Assembly (NCBI GenBank): GCA_946811185.2
Contig: OX328101.1
Coordinates: 23,978,122 to 24,042,121, forward strand
DNA length: 64,000 nucleotides
Reading direction: 5' to 3'
DNA from: Hippopus hippopus
Taxonomy: Eukaryota; Mollusca; Bivalvia; Cardiida; Cardiidae
Below are positions 50,261-62,202 of the stretch, in pieces. Under the pieces are notes generated by a model. It was not told where the DNA came from. It did no database searches and saw only the letters and a program-made list of their open reading frames with translations. Position numbers and translations under genes: made by a program. Position 1 is the first letter of the stretch. Each line of letters begins with the position of its first letter.

Positions 50261-50394
50261 TTGCAAGTATAAACTGTTAAAGGGTCGGAAAGCATTCCTT
50301 TTGTTACAGAAAGGGACCCTGAGCTGCTATCTTACAAATCACGCGTTCTTAGGCCAATTCCTGCTGCAGAGGACCATGATCTAGTACTGGTGAA

Positions 50395-50500
50395 ACAGAC
50401 AGACAGAAAGACAGACAGACACACACACACACACAAATAGACAGACTGACAGACAGACACACACATACACAGACAGACAGACACACAGACACACAGACTA
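50395..50500. repeat. ACAG/CA microsatellite
   Basis: Imperfect ACAGACAG and ACACAC array. Confidence 0.95.
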
Positions 50501-50670
50501 CTTAAGGATTACAACCCCTAACTCATCGGTAAATATTGTGTAACATCGACGTTTTCGTAAAGGCTATTCGGCCAATCTCGGCAGGTTCCGTCTTTTTATA
50601 TGAAAGTTAGGGACCGTAGACTCACTAACTCATCGGTATATATCGTGTAATATCGACGTTTTTGTAAAGG

Positions 50671-50897
50671 CTATTCGACCAATTTTGGTAGCTTCCGTCT
50701 TTTATGAGAGTTAGGGGCCGTAGACCTTAACACTTGCCCTTTTTCCCTTCTACGTTTCCGCCTTTTGTAATATAAGGCACCACAAATTACAATAATAAAA
50801 GTGAGAACCAGGACGACAGTGACAACCAGTACAATTAGCAGGATCGTAGATTCGTCCAGACCTGACGATACGTTAGAGGTGGTTGTGGTGGGTGGGT
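50671..50897 (-). CDS. Transmembrane exon of sushi-domain receptor-like gene
   Basis: The acceptor is ACTTTCCTTGCAG on the minus strand, phase 1. The product: a Thr/Ser-rich stalk (PPTTTTSNVSSGLDES), a hydrophobic span (ILLIVLVVTVVLVLTFIIVI), then a basic stop-transfer (YYKRRKRRREKG) and a short tail ending at TAG 50671. A CAA|GTGTTA site at 50734 could instead be a donor. The exon is in phase with the sushi exon upstream at 51556. Confidence 0.55.
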
Positions 50898-51078
50898 CTG
50901 CAAGGAAAGTATATACAGTTATATGAAAAGCGCAAAGCCTCAGAACGAGTGACATGAAAATTTGACAAAATACATGTATCTAATAATTGAAAGGATCAGC
51001 TAAATCTTGAAATCATAGGGATTTGAGTTCGAATATGATACTAAAGGCATGATCCAAAAAAGAGAGTTCAACCCCGCT

Positions 51079-51119
51079 TTCCCCCCCCCCCCCCTCCCCC
51101 CACACACACACACATACAC
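51079..51119. repeat. C-run and CA microsatellite
   Basis: About 20 C residues followed by CACACA. Confidence 0.95.
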
Positions 51120-51555
51120 AGATAAAATATCAACGAAAACTTTATTAATGTTTTTAAAGATTGGAAGAAAATCCCTAGACACGTTTGTTCAAATTCAAAT
51201 ACAGCTAGTATGCTGCAGATAATTTTAATTGTCATCAGCATGATTAGATATATACCGATATGTGTGTGGAAACGATGCTTTGTACCTGTTATTGACGAGG
51301 ACCCTCTATTCATGTTGAAAAAAAGTCTTACAATCGATTGCCGTGTTAATAAGAGACAGCTGTATTTAGAGATAGGAAAAAAGAAGAAAAAAAAAAAAGA
51401 ATAACAAATTATCCAATTAAATATGAGCATTTTTTCCTTTTCACCAATGTTTTCGAAAACCTACTTCCTCCGGGTTTCTAAAACACGGCATTGCTCAATA
51501 AAGAGTAAATGTTGCAGATAAGCTATTGACATAGGAAGTCACTAAAACAACAAAC

Positions 51556-51756
51556 CTCTACAATACGGTGACCCGCTCCATTGTCCGTTGTTGCCACAGA
51601 TCACCTGGGACTGACCAACAAGTTCGAGGTCAAACTGACAGCTAACGCTAACCTTTGTCCCGGGGCTCCTGTCATACGTGGACACTCTGAGTTCGCTGAC
51701 CAGCTCTTTTGTTATAGCAACGGTGTTCGGTGTTATCTTAGTTAAGGCTGAACAGT
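51556..51756 (-). CDS. Sushi (CCP/SCR) domain exon
   Basis: 201 bp, phase 1 to phase 1, bounded by TTACAG and AG|GTTTGT. It encodes one sushi module: Cys near the start (DCSA), GTKVSVSCQF, VICGNNGQWSGSPYC, with four cysteines and the Trp of the consensus. One-exon-one-module with symmetric phase is typical of complement-like and adhesion receptors. Upstream exons are not identified in the sequence to the right. Confidence 0.75.
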
Positions 51757-51769
51757 CTGTAATGTTATG

Positions 51770-52860
51770 AAAATAAATATTAACGAAAAAGAAAATTTCC
51801 TCAAAAAAAAAAAAACCTCTTTTTTAATTCTTTATAGGTATTTCATATTTAAACCTTCACCTGTAAGTCACAGGATTAGCTGCTTTTGGTAAATATCAGT
51901 CGATGTCAAATTGGCATTTTTTGTCTACTTCCCTCTTTAGAAGTACATGTAATATAATTTTTTGATTGTCTAAACAATTTGGTCTAGGCAATCAGAAAGT
52001 GCATTAGTTTCAAATATATGAAATTGTTCAGAATCAGACTAAGAATGCAATTTAGTAATGGTCTGTGACTCACACCCATGTTCCAACAAACGTGCATTCT
52101 AATATTTGTCTACATTTGCCGATATTTTGTCAAATATGTTGGTCAAAACAATAAGGAAAATGCAATAGGATTTCAGGGTTAATCTTGATTTTGCAAAAGT
52201 GTGTAGCGATTCATTTGCCAAAACACAAAACCTTTGCATTTTTGCGCTTCAGAAGAAATACATCAAACACTTCAGGCTTTCTTACAAAATGCCCTTGGAC
52301 CCCCGTCCCCAACCAGTTCCTATTGGATCCAGAGACTTTTTAACCATATTTGGCAACGTTGGTAACCGCTTGCCTCCGCCGAGTGTCTTTGCCCAAGCCT
52401 TGGCGATTTGTCTCTTATGCAGCGGGTGGGGTTGGGGGTGAGGGTACTCTCTTTTGTTACGGCATTACCTTCTAAAACAAATATTCAGAGGATGACTTTG
52501 CAGAAGATGAATAAAGTAAAGATAATCAACATTTAACAAGTACATGTGAAAACAACTCATGGCTTTGACTTCAATCGGGAATCTTGTGACTTAAATTTGG
52601 AAATTTGTTACTTTTCTCAGACCAGGAAAACCCTTCCGTACAAGTGGCTTGCAACGTATTAATCTATTGGTTAAAAGTCCTAAAATTTGTCGTTGTGGAA
52701 CCAATAGAAACCTCCATTTATTACTCATGTCAGCCGATATTCCATGTTAAATAGATGAAATACAAGGCAATTACGTTATCTTTTGTAACATGCGATGCCT
52801 CGTGATTGCTTCGCTTGGATCTTACCACGACCATCTCCCCTTCTTTCTCTCCCTTTTGAA
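51770..52860. other. No supported gene (possible intron of the sushi gene)
   Basis: No further sushi module seen by eye. Confidence 0.4.
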
Positions 52861-52867
52861 TAATAAG

Positions 52868-52950
52868 GGTCCTGAGTAGCTCAGCGGTTCAGGGGTCAGA
52901 CTCTACATCATAGATAAATCCTGATTCGATATCCACAGACAACGCAGGTT
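52868..52950 (+). repeat. tRNA-derived SINE head
   Basis: TCCTGAGTAGCTCAGCGGTT as A-box region and CCTGATTCGATATCC as B-box region. A tRNA-like but damaged sequence. Confidence 0.5.
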
Positions 52951-53225
52951 CTAGAGCAAGGCACCATGCATCCTTAAACTAGTACAAGTGAAACCCAAGA
53001 AAGGAACTAACATGTTAACTGTGGCGATGATATGGCCGGCTTGCTGTGGAAAATGGCGCAGAGCTTATGCAAACTGTCAAAATTATGTAACAGTCTAAGA
53101 TGGCGCACAATGCAAGTTGTGCAAAGTAAAAAGATAAAAACTTACTTGGCATACTTAGATATACATTCAGCTTATACCTGTAAAAGATATTGTTCTATGA
53201 AAGCGATGAAAAATTACGGAGCCCG

Positions 53226-53712
53226 GTAGGTGTCATGCTCTACACATTTTTATTTCGAAATAACGAAATCCTAAATCGTTCATAAGAAATACTATTTCGA
53301 GAAAAAGAAATACTAAATCGTTAAAAACGAAATGCTATTTCGATAAAACAAAATGCTATTTCGAGAAAACGAAATACTAAATCGTTAAAACGAAATGCTA
53401 TTTCGATAAAACGAAATACTAAATCGTTAAAACGAAATGCTGCACTCATCTCACTTGGCCATGGCGGACGATGACAACCAAGTGTTCCGAACATACCCAT
53501 TTCGTTTTCTCGAAATAGCATTTCGTTTTATCGAAATACCATTTCGTTTTAACGATTTAGTATTTCGTGTTATCGAGATAGCATTTCGTTTTAACGATTT
53601 AGTATTTCGTTTTCTCGAAATAGCATTTCGTTTTCTCGAAACAGTATTTCTTTGAACGATTTAGGATTTCGTTATTTCGAAATAAAAAATGTGTAGAGCA
53701 TGTCACCTATAG
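53226..53712. repeat. Large palindrome of TTTCG repeats with terminal inverted repeats
   Basis: The outer arms are GGTGTCATGCTCTACACATT and AATGTGTAGAGCATGTCACC. The inner arms are tandem 14-24-bp units (AACGAAATGCTATTTCGATA and complements). The unique centre is at about 53440-53495, CACTTGGCCATGGCGG. Flanked by GAGCCC/GGGCTC. A non-autonomous DNA transposon whose arms carry a minisatellite. Confidence 0.75.
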
Positions 53713-53802
53713 GGCTCCGTAAAATATTTTATTTTATTAGTCAGTTTTTTTTTTTTTTCAGTTGATACCTTATGCCGCTGAGGGCTACAGAAGTATCTTT
53801 TT

Positions 53803-53865
53803 GCAGACGGTGCAGATTCAGTTCAGCACATAACCTACAGTCTGATCTTGAATCTACACCGTCCG
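53803..53865. repeat. P1 MITE copy
   Basis: CAGACGGTGCAGATTCAG left, CAGTCTGATCTTGAATCTAC right. Confidence 0.65.
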
Positions 53866-53989
53866 CTATTCGATTCTAAATTATAGCGAAATTTCTTTGA
53901 ACTTGCACCTGAATTTTATGTTTAAATTTTTCAAAATTGAAATTGAAAGTGAAGTCTTAATTTGAATCTAAACCATGATTGACCATCTA

Positions 53990-54190
53990 CCAAATAAAAA
54001 AAAGATCTAGACTCATCCAAATCGTAAGCATCTACAGACGACAAACTGAATATCGCTAAAATAATGCAGTTTGTCTCTCAAACGGTAGAAATTTATGGGA
54101 AACGGAGAAAATGCTGGTTACTTGTATTTTCCCTTTTTCCCTCGCTGTTTTTAAAAAGCTTCATTCTCAGGGTAGATTAAAAAAAAAAAA
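53990..54190. repeat. P3 MITE copy
   Basis: GCATCTACAGACGACAAAC arm, GGAGAAAATGCTGGTTAC core. Confidence 0.6.
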
Positions 54191-54427
54191 AGATTCGTCA
54201 ACGAAAAAGTAGTATTGTAGTTTACTGACAATAAAGTCATACCTCTCAATTAGGTACCCCCTCTATAAACCAATCAATCGCTTTGAGAGACCACTCCTTT
54301 AATTTTACACCCCTTCTTAAGTTTACTGCATTTAGTTAAAGACTCACAGACACTTGCTGTAAAAGACCACCTTTTTAGTTCCCATGGATGGTCTCTGAAT
54401 AAAGGTTTATTTACACATTTATACAAT

Positions 54428-54690
54428 GAGCCTTGCTCTGTGAAAAGGAGGCTTAATACATCCGCAAAAAGTATCGATCCAGGTCAGCCTGCGCAGTCCG
54501 TGCAGGCTGACCTGGACTGAAACTTTTTTGCCATTTGACAAATTTCTGCATGTCAAAGGACCAGTGTACCTCATGATTCATACAGTTGTTAAACAAAATT
54601 GATTTTATAGATCCATAGCTATGTGATGACCTGCTTGATATAATGCACTACAGAGATGCACTAAGCCCTCTTTCGCCTGAGCATGGAGCA
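54428..54690. repeat. P2 MITE, nearly complete
   Basis: TGAGCCTTGCTCTGTGAAAA left, AGGTCAGCCTGCGCAGTCCG core, inverted CTCTTTCGCCTGAGCATGG right. Confidence 0.8.
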
Positions 54691-54699
54691 GGTTAGGCC

Positions 54700-55460
54700 A
54701 TGTCTTTAATTTCCCACGTTTTTCAGAAAAAATGATATAATACATGTAAATAGGTACATAACTGTATAATTATTATAATAACTCGGTATTTATTTTATTT
54801 TCATTATTAACCACAACGATTTCCATCAGTTTATGTTATGGCTCTATTGCCTAAAGGAAAATATCTTCGCCCTTATATTTCTGTAGATACTGTACATAGA
54901 GCGCTTCGAATCTGACCTCCCCATGACCCTGATAGAGTTTTTTTATAATGATAACCGTAGCTTTTACAACTAAAACGACGCTTGCTCCAACCGATAGATT
55001 TCTTAGTATGGTTTTAGGTACAAACACCGCTTCAGTTTTGTCCAATGCGGAAGGAATCAGGTTCGTGATAAAAATGCCTAATTTACGAATATCAATGCTT
55101 ACATGGTCCATACATACGATAACTTTTTTCCCGGAAAAAAATGGATGGACATTTTGCAGTGTTTGCATCCATACAAGTATAAATCTACAACAATTAAAAA
55201 CAATTTTTGATTCGTTAGTAACATGTTTCTGTATTGTTTAATGTAAATCTACTCAATTATTCTACATTAGTACAATGAATTAGTAGCAGCAGTAGTATTA
55301 GTGGTGGTGGTAAAAGCAGTAGTGTCAGAAGTAACAGTAGTAGTAGTTGTAATAGTAGTTGTAGGTAGTTTCTTTTGTTTTTCTTTTGCTGTTCATAAAC
55401 GAAACCACAAAAAAAGTACGCACTGTATTAAGGCAGGTTTATTATTTAAATGCTTTCCGT
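54700..55460. other. No supported gene
   Basis: A minus-strand frame at 54851-55168 has a hydrophobic centre (SVGASVVLVVKATVIII), but no recognised family or splice sites. A GTA/GTG trinucleotide-like run lies at 55275-55370. Confidence 0.4.
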
Positions 55461-55464
55461 ATCG

Positions 55465-55690
55465 AAAACTTTAACTCTTTACCAGATCACAAAAAATTTA
55501 GACTGGTCTATTTTGAAAGCATTTGTAGACGACAGATTATGTTCGTCTCAAATGATGGTATTTTTTCCCAAGAGGATAGTTGATAACATTGTGGGGACAG
55601 GGGCAAATGATGGTTACAATCTTTTTCTAGATTTTTCCACAATCCCTTTAAAAGCCTCCTTAGTCAGGGCCGCAAAATCGCGTAATTGCA
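55465..55690. repeat. P3 MITE copy
   Basis: CTCTTTACCAGATCACAAA arm and AACATTGTGGGGACAGGG core region, diverged. Confidence 0.55.
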
Positions 55691-55819
55691 TGATAAAAGG
55701 TTGAGACATACTAAAAATCTAATATTCATAGAAAGAGCAATCATTCAAACAATCCAAAGAAAGAAAACACGGAGATAAATCATTCTTCGAATTGTTTAAC
55801 TATAAACCACTTTGAATTA

Positions 55820-56100
55820 ACTCTTTACCAAATATTCTGAATTTTTAATAACCTCACGCAGAAGGTTTTAAAAGATTATGGGAAATTGAGAGAATGTTGG
55901 AAACCAGCATTTTCTCCTATTCCGACAATGTTTCCTATCCATGCAAAGGCGATTTTCTATGTCTTAGCGGAAACCATTCTGTCATATGCAAAACCTTTCA
56001 ATTTGAGTAAGTCTAGAATTTTGTCTTTTGGAAAACGGTTAATTTTTTCATCTGCAAATGCAGTCAATCAGTATGTGACAGTCTTAAGTTTTGCCGTCTG
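55820..56100. repeat. P3 MITE copy
   Basis: CTCTTTACCAAATATTCTG arm, GAGAATGTTGGAAACCAGCA core, CATATGCAAAACCTTTC right arm. Confidence 0.6.
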
Positions 56101-56389
56101 GGGGGAAAAAAAACCTGAAAAAAGAAACACTGCACTTGAAATTGCTCGCAAGTCTCGGAAAAGGAATTTTAAAAAAAATGAAGGAAAATCGTAAACAATT
56201 CCTAGCAGTTATAAAAAGAAATGCAAAGAAAAGGAACATTGAGTCACGTCAACATGGAATGACATTGTATACGAGTACAATGGTGCGTTATTGATTTCAT
56301 TGATTGGTAAATCTTTTCTTAACCTGTATCCAACGATGAGCAAGTTTTTAAGTCAGTTCTTTGAACAACCTGAGTGCCTGTGCACAACG

Positions 56390-56575
56390 AGTTGTTGTTG
56401 TTGGTGTTGGTGGTGGTGGCGGCGTCGTCGTCGTTGTTGTTGCTCTTCTTCTTCTTCTTCAATGCCGCCGTTAAAATCGTCGTCTTCTTCGTTGCATCAT
56501 AATCATCATCATCATCGTCGTTATCATCATTGTCGTCTTCATAGTCGTCGTCATAGTCGTCATCAACATCATTGC
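56390..56575. repeat. Mixed trinucleotide repeats (GTT, GTG, TTC, CGT, ATC)
   Basis: Compound microsatellite; frames are Asp/Asn, Trp/Arg or His/Ser homopolymers. Confidence 0.95.
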
Positions 56576-56904
56576 TCAATTATAACTTATGTGGGCGGTA
56601 TCCTATTTTTTTCTTTTACATTTTTATTTACATATAGGTCCACTTTAGTATTTCTGCTCTCAAGATGAAAACAGCACGGTAAGCAACTTTATCATCTATG
56701 ATGACTATCATCATCATCAACAACAATAACCATCAACAAAGAATTTCTCAATATATAAATTACCATCGCAAATGCAACAATAAAATAAGCGGCTGTGCAC
56801 TTGATTATCCATCATACCAGTTTAAGGTTACACTTTTTGAGTAACAGCTGGATGCTGTATATGTACAGTCATTAGTCCACCAACAAATGCTATAGAAGAT
56901 ATAG

Positions 56905-57110
56905 AGGATATTTGTTTTTTTCGGTGAAAGATCGAAATTTGTTTCATCGAGTGAACACCATCGGTAATATTTTCACGAGTGGCGCACACCATCGGTAATA
57001 TTTTCACGAGTGGCTGCGCCACTCGTGAAAATATTACCGATGGTGTTCACTCGATGAAATAAATTTCGATCTTTCACCGAAAAAAACAAATATTCTATTT
57101 ATTTCATGCT
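56905..57110. repeat. Long hairpin of a family E related element
   Basis: Arms TTTTTTCGGTGAAAGATCGA...ATTTTCACGAGTGGC and their complement meet at about 57015. The inner piece CACCATCGGTAATATTTTCA is duplicated on the left arm. The sequence continues into family E (57120-57400). Confidence 0.75.
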
Positions 57111-57400
57111 TTTAACCCTTTCTGGGAGGAGCTTTATCAAGATCCAGTACAGTTCTTTTCCGTTATTCCCCGTGGCGTACCCCTCCCGCATAGCAACGCA
57201 TTACAATATTACGTCAAGCGCGAGAAATGTAAGGTAAATGACGTCATATTTCCATCTGGTTGTGAGGCACGCGCAATTTACCTAGGCAACAAGAACATGA
57301 AAATCGGTATTTTCACTGGTTAGGCTATACCCGTGTAATATCGAAAAATATTTTCACTGCTATTTCTCGATATCCTACCGGAAAGCATGAAATAAGATTT
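57111..57400. repeat. Family E MITE, reverse copy
   Basis: CCCCGTGGCGTACCCCTCCC, TGACGTCATATTTCCATCTG and GCGCAATTTACCTAGGCAA. Confidence 0.7.
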
Positions 57401-57468
57401 TATACCTTTATTTTAATGTAAAACGGAAATGTACCTTTGCTGAGTGATTAAGAAATGAAATTTTGGAC

Positions 57469-57469
<1 letters not shown>

Positions 57470-57499
<30 letters not shown>

Positions 57500-57500
57500 A
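57470..57500. repeat. ACAG microsatellite
   Basis: (ACAG)n of about seven units. Confidence 0.95.
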
Positions 57501-58110
57501 TTTCATATTTGAAAATATGTCTATGTCATATGTGTCACTTGAAAAAACAAAAATTTCTTTTACTACTTACCACTCCAAAAAAAAATGAATCCTACACTCG
57601 TACAAACTATTTACTTGTCTGCTAAGTGATGCTCATAATCTTATAATATAGAGTCCACCCAACCATTCACTGCCATCTTAGTTTTACTACTGCTGCATTA
57701 GGCCATCACCGTGCAGACAATTTTTCACTCTTGGGCCGCTGAGCGCAATTTAATGCCTTTTTGCAGACAATGTAGATCAAGATCAGACGTCATTTGAGCT
57801 ACATTCACCTTGTTGTCTTTAAACGCTTTCAACATAGGCAGGTGTAAACTATTGTTGAGTAGTAATGGGTTAATAGACCTATTACAATGTAAATGTTGCT
57901 TGTTGTATTCTAACATTTCAAAGCTTTTGGAAACATTGCGAGAGAAGATAGCATTAAATTCGAAGGTTAACTGAGAAAAGTAATTACTGTATATGTACTA
58001 ATAATAACGTTTATTCGTGATACCGAGTGTAAATTTGTTATTGACGTAAAGCATGCAGGTATCCAGCTTTTTTAATCAACGCTTATGCTGCCAAGCCCGA
58101 CTCACTGACC
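57500..58110. other. No gene seen
   Basis: Half of a P1 core at about 57765-57790; otherwise nothing. Confidence 0.45.
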
Positions 58111-58116
58111 TTCTGC

Positions 58117-58181
58117 GGACAGTTTCGATCAAGATCAGACTGCACAGAACGTGCAGTCTGATCTTGGATCTACACTGTCCA
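58117..58181. repeat. P1 MITE copy
   Basis: CGGACAGTTTCGATCAAG, near-perfect palindrome, CTACACTGTCC. Confidence 0.8.
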
Positions 58182-58189
58182 TTACGGGT

Positions 58190-59200
58190 TTTTTTCCTGT
58201 GAAATTATCTTTGAAGTCGCTATATTTAGGTTTTTATTACTGAGCAGAAATTTTTGTTGCATTTATTTAGCAAATTATTAGTTTTCATCATATCTGTGTT
58301 TTTGTGGTATTTGTCGAAGACAATACCACTATGAGTTCAATATTGAATTTTGAAGACCATGTATCGTATTTTGTGCAAAGCCGAAGGAAATAAACCCAAT
58401 TAAACTCAATTTTTCTCAGACAAATGAGTTTTTCGGTAGCACTCAGATATGTAATTGGAAATGGCATGTTAAAATACAGTGGGTGAGGCCATCGATCGTG
58501 GAAATATTAATTCTTGATTAAAAATAGCTTCACTTGTTCATAGCCTTCTATTGGCGCAATGATATATACAAAATTTGTCTACTGATCGCTTGGTCCTTGG
58601 CTTTTTCGTTCCAAAACCAGTTCGTCCCATGGCTTGTTCGTCCCATGATTGCACGCTACTCCGTTTGATTGGGCATGAATATTTATAGATCGAAATAATT
58701 AATTGTAATGGTGGGAATTAACTGTTAACGGCCAAATATATTTCAAAATCATGGTTTTCAGGTACGAACTTAATTTTATTCGATATCTTCACATGATTTC
58801 TTTCTCTATCCATCATGCACCCTACTGTCAAGGGACGTTACTCCTGACTCCTCCTAATGATCAAAGGGAGACCACCAATGCACAAATAATCCTAACTTTG
58901 TCATGAGTACCCTCCCTTCAACGAAAAAAGTATTCATTTGCTTAGTAGGTTGACTTTCAAGCCAATATTTGAATAATATTTCTCCTTTTCTTTCAAACTA
59001 TTAATTCCACACAATGGCTTCCTTGACAAATACCACTTCAGCGTTCTCAACGCTTTGATTTTCTCTGTTGCTATGTCTACTCATTGCGCCCCCCTAAAAA
59101 ATGCAGCAGAAGACTTTGAAATATCTACTTAAAATATGGTTCGGGGTTTGTCTTTGCATAAATCCAATGCTCAGCCCACTTAGCCACGTAGGACCACTGG
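58190..59200. other. No gene seen
   Basis: Only short frames; no repeat recognised apart from a GTTCGTCCCATGG duplication near 58620-58645. Confidence 0.45.
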
Positions 59201-59204
59201 AAAA

Positions 59205-59345
59205 AAATGAGCCATGCTCTATGAAAAGGAGGCCTAATGCATCAGAAATTAGTATCGACTCATGTCAGCCTGCGTGGTCCGCGAAACGTTTTGCTATTGG
59301 TCAAGTTTCTGCATGTCAAAGGACCAGTGTACCTCAAAGTTCTGT
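59205..59345. repeat. P2 MITE, truncated
   Basis: TGAGCCATGCTCTATGAAAA left; the core is cut after CATGTCAGCCTGCG. Confidence 0.65.
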
Positions 59346-59367
59346 CAGTTTTTTCATAAATTGGATT

Positions 59368-59416
59368 TTATCTATCTATCTATCTATCTATCTATCTGTC
59401 TATCTATTTATCTATC
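59368..59416. repeat. CTAT microsatellite
   Basis: (CTAT)n. Confidence 0.95.
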
Positions 59417-59607
59417 ACTGTACATTTCACATAAAACAAAATAAACTTTGATAGCACGCGGTGCGATGTAATGAAAAATTTCGCACTTCAAGTAACACAG
59501 TTATTTGACCTGATGCTAATATCCGTTGAACTTTTGTACGAGATTGTTGATTAGTCAAACAGGTACGGGGTAAACCCTTCGAGAGCGTTTATTGACTTTT
59601 GCAACAC

Positions 59608-59668
59608 GTATAAATCAAGATCAGAGTGCTCAGGACGTTCAGTCTGATCTTGGATCTACACTGCGCTT
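59608..59668. repeat. P1 MITE copy
   Basis: AAGATCAGAGTGCTCAGG and TCAGTCTGATCTTGGATC. Confidence 0.7.
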
Positions 59669-59764
59669 TATATTCTGCAGAAAATTGAAACAATGAATTT
59701 GTTTTACTTGACATTTTTGTTCTGTTTAAAAAGGTAGGCATAATTCATGTGGCACTGTAAAGTT

Positions 59765-59960
59765 TTACCTCATTAGCAGACGACAAAATTTTCAACTGTT
59801 TTACATTTAAAGCATTTGAAGACGACGAATTTTATGTGGCTTACATGAATGTAATTATCTTTGAAAACATAGAAAACATTTTGGGAAAAGGAGAAAATGC
59901 TGGTAACCAGCATTTTCTCCATTTCCCACTATGTTTTTTAACAGTCTTCTCAAGAGTTGT
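59765..59960. repeat. P3 MITE, well preserved core
   Basis: GGAGAAAATGCTGGTAACC with a full complement at 59893-59925, left arm GCAGACGACAAAATTTTC. Confidence 0.75.
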
Positions 59961-60810
59961 ATAACATGAGGTTTAAAGGTTAATTAAATATCACTTTGTT
60001 TACGTCATCTATAAAAAGGCTTCCAAAAAGAGATTTTGTCAGTAGAAGGATTGCTTTCCACGAAACCACCAGAAGAGTTCCATATCAAGGTACATGTATT
60101 TTTCTTTTAATTTTTATCGTGAAGGTTTAACCGTTTTCCTAATGACAAACATTTAACATAATGACAGCATTTACAGACGACAAATCGATGCCATAGAATG
60201 ATAAGGTCGCTGGTGAAAAGGTACTGTATGGAGAAAACTTGAAAAATCTAAGTTTTGAAACTACGAATAGAAGGTGATGGTAGAAATTTGCTAGCACATA
60301 GATTTTAACAGTGGACAAACTTATTGAAAATTCATTCATTTGACAGTTTATATATATCTTTTTTTTACAAGAATAATAGCATTATTTCAGGACTCTTTTC
60401 CAAGAGAACTGTGAATCTTAGCGTTCTGCATGCGGGTTTAGGTGTTAGGAAAGTTGTTTGGCTGAAATGATAGTGATTTTGGGTGTTCTCAGGTGGTTTT
60501 AAAAGTGTTTTGGGGTGTTTTCTTCCTTATTCATCCGCCATTAGACAGTATGAACTGGGTCATGTCAACGCTGCGAAACGAGGCTAGGTTCAGTTCTAGA
60601 GCTATTTCTCTGACACTTAACACTGAGGTTCATTTTTTGTGTAATTTGCTTGCAAAGATTTTCAATCCGCATGTTATTTAAACAAAGACGCGTCTGTTTT
60701 ATTGATCTATGAGGAACTACTTTTCTTGAAAAAGAGGAGTGGTTCGTCTTCACTGGAATCGGTCTGACGGTTGCCATAAGAAGATGAGACCTGAAAAGTC
60801 ATCGCTTTCT
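59960..60810. other. No gene seen
   Basis: Short frames only. Confidence 0.45.
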
Positions 60811-60814
60811 AAAC

Positions 60815-61333
60815 ATAAGCCATTCTCTGATGCATCTGAAAAATTATCGACCCAGGTCAGGCTGTGACGTGTGCGCAGGCTTACCCGTATCGAAACCTTT
60901 TGCTGTTGGTAAATTTTCTGCATGTCAAATGACCAGTCTACCTCATAATTCAGTCGGCTGTTAAACCAAATGGACTTTATGGATCCGTGTGATAACTTGC
61001 TCGGTATAACGCATCATGGAGATGCGTTAACCCCCCCCCCTTCTGCAAGAGCATGGCTCAAATATAAATGAGCCATGCTCTGACAAAAGGGGGCTTAATG
61101 AATCTCCGTAATCCATCACACCGAGCAAACCCTTACGTACTTATGGATCCATAACAGTCACCTTTTCTTAATAATCGACTAAATCATGAGGTAGACTGGT
61201 CCTTAGACATACAGAAAATTAATCAATAGCGAAAAGTGTCGGCCCAGGTCAGCCTGCGCGGACTGCGCAGGCTGACCTGGGTCGATATTTTTCGCAAATG
61301 CATTAAGCCCCCTTTTCAAAGAGCACGGCTCAG
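60815..61333. repeat. Two adjacent P2 MITEs in tandem
   Basis: The first copy (60815-61055) has a damaged core (GGTCAGGCTGTGACGTGTGC). The second (61065-61333) is nearly intact with CAGGTCAGCCTGCGCGGACT. They lie 10-15 bp apart. Confidence 0.75.
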
Positions 61334-61503
61334 TTTAATACAACTACAGTAACCGTTCACTTATGACAGTTATCAGCACCTGATGTAATCAATTTTAACC
61401 CTTATCCCGCTAAATAACTAAATAAAGTGAAATTTTCAATTCGATAGTAAAAATCCAAATATTGCCATTTCAAAATTATGTTTTAGAGAATAATATCTCC
61501 TTA

Positions 61504-61570
61504 CCGGACGGTGTAGATCCAAGATCAGGCTGCACGTTCTGTGCAGTCTGATCTTGATCTACACTGTCCG
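61504..61570. repeat. P1 MITE copy
   Basis: CGGACGGTGTAGATCC, then palindromic core, then CTACACTGTCCG. Confidence 0.8.
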
Positions 61571-61870
61571 CAATGGGTCAGAGAGTCGCACTTAGCATCC
61601 TAAAAGTTAAGTAAGGATTCTTTCTCCGTGAAATAATCAGAAAATCGACACAAGCTTTATTTCTTCTTTGATCCTCCTTTCCCCACAATGTTTTAAAAAA
61701 GCTTTCTTACGGGATTGTCTGGTAAAGGGTAAAAAGAGTTTGTAGAAGACAAATTAAATAATATTTCAACTCTTGTCCTACTGAATAAGTGAAATGAAAC
61801 TTTTCAGTCGATAGTAAAAACACAAATTTTGCCATTTAAAAGGTATTTTTGGGGGGAAATATCACCTTAT

Positions 61871-61936
61871 CGGACAGTATAGATTAAAGATTAGACTGCA
61901 CGTTCTGTGCAGACTGGTCTTGATCTGTACTGTCCG
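61871..61936. repeat. P1 MITE copy
   Basis: CGGACAGTATAGATTAAAG core with GTGCAGACTGGTCTTG. Confidence 0.75.
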
Positions 61937-62136
61937 CAAAAGGTCAGTGAGTCGCGCTCACAAATGATTGGATTTTACTTTGATATGATAGGAAAAGATT
62001 ATTTAGGAAGGAGAAATAGTTGGTCTCCGGGCGATAACAACAATCGGATGAAGCAACTGAAAAACCGATCGATAGGTCAATCAACTCATAAGCCATTTAA
62101 CTTTTGGGCTGCTAAGCGCAACTCAATGCTCTTTTG

Positions 62137-62202
62137 CGGACAGTGTAGATGAAGATCAGACTGCACAGAATGTGCAGTCTGATCTTGGATCTACGCTGTC
62201 CG
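62137..62202. repeat. P1 MITE copy
   Basis: CGGACAGTGTAGATGAAG, core, then CTACGCTGTCCG. Confidence 0.8.

Noticed and set aside
50000..52000. Joining the TM exon (50671-50897) directly to the tail exon (47990-48230)
   Set aside because: The possible donor at 50734 is phase 0, while the tail exon needs one base to complete a codon; direct joining would hit a stop.
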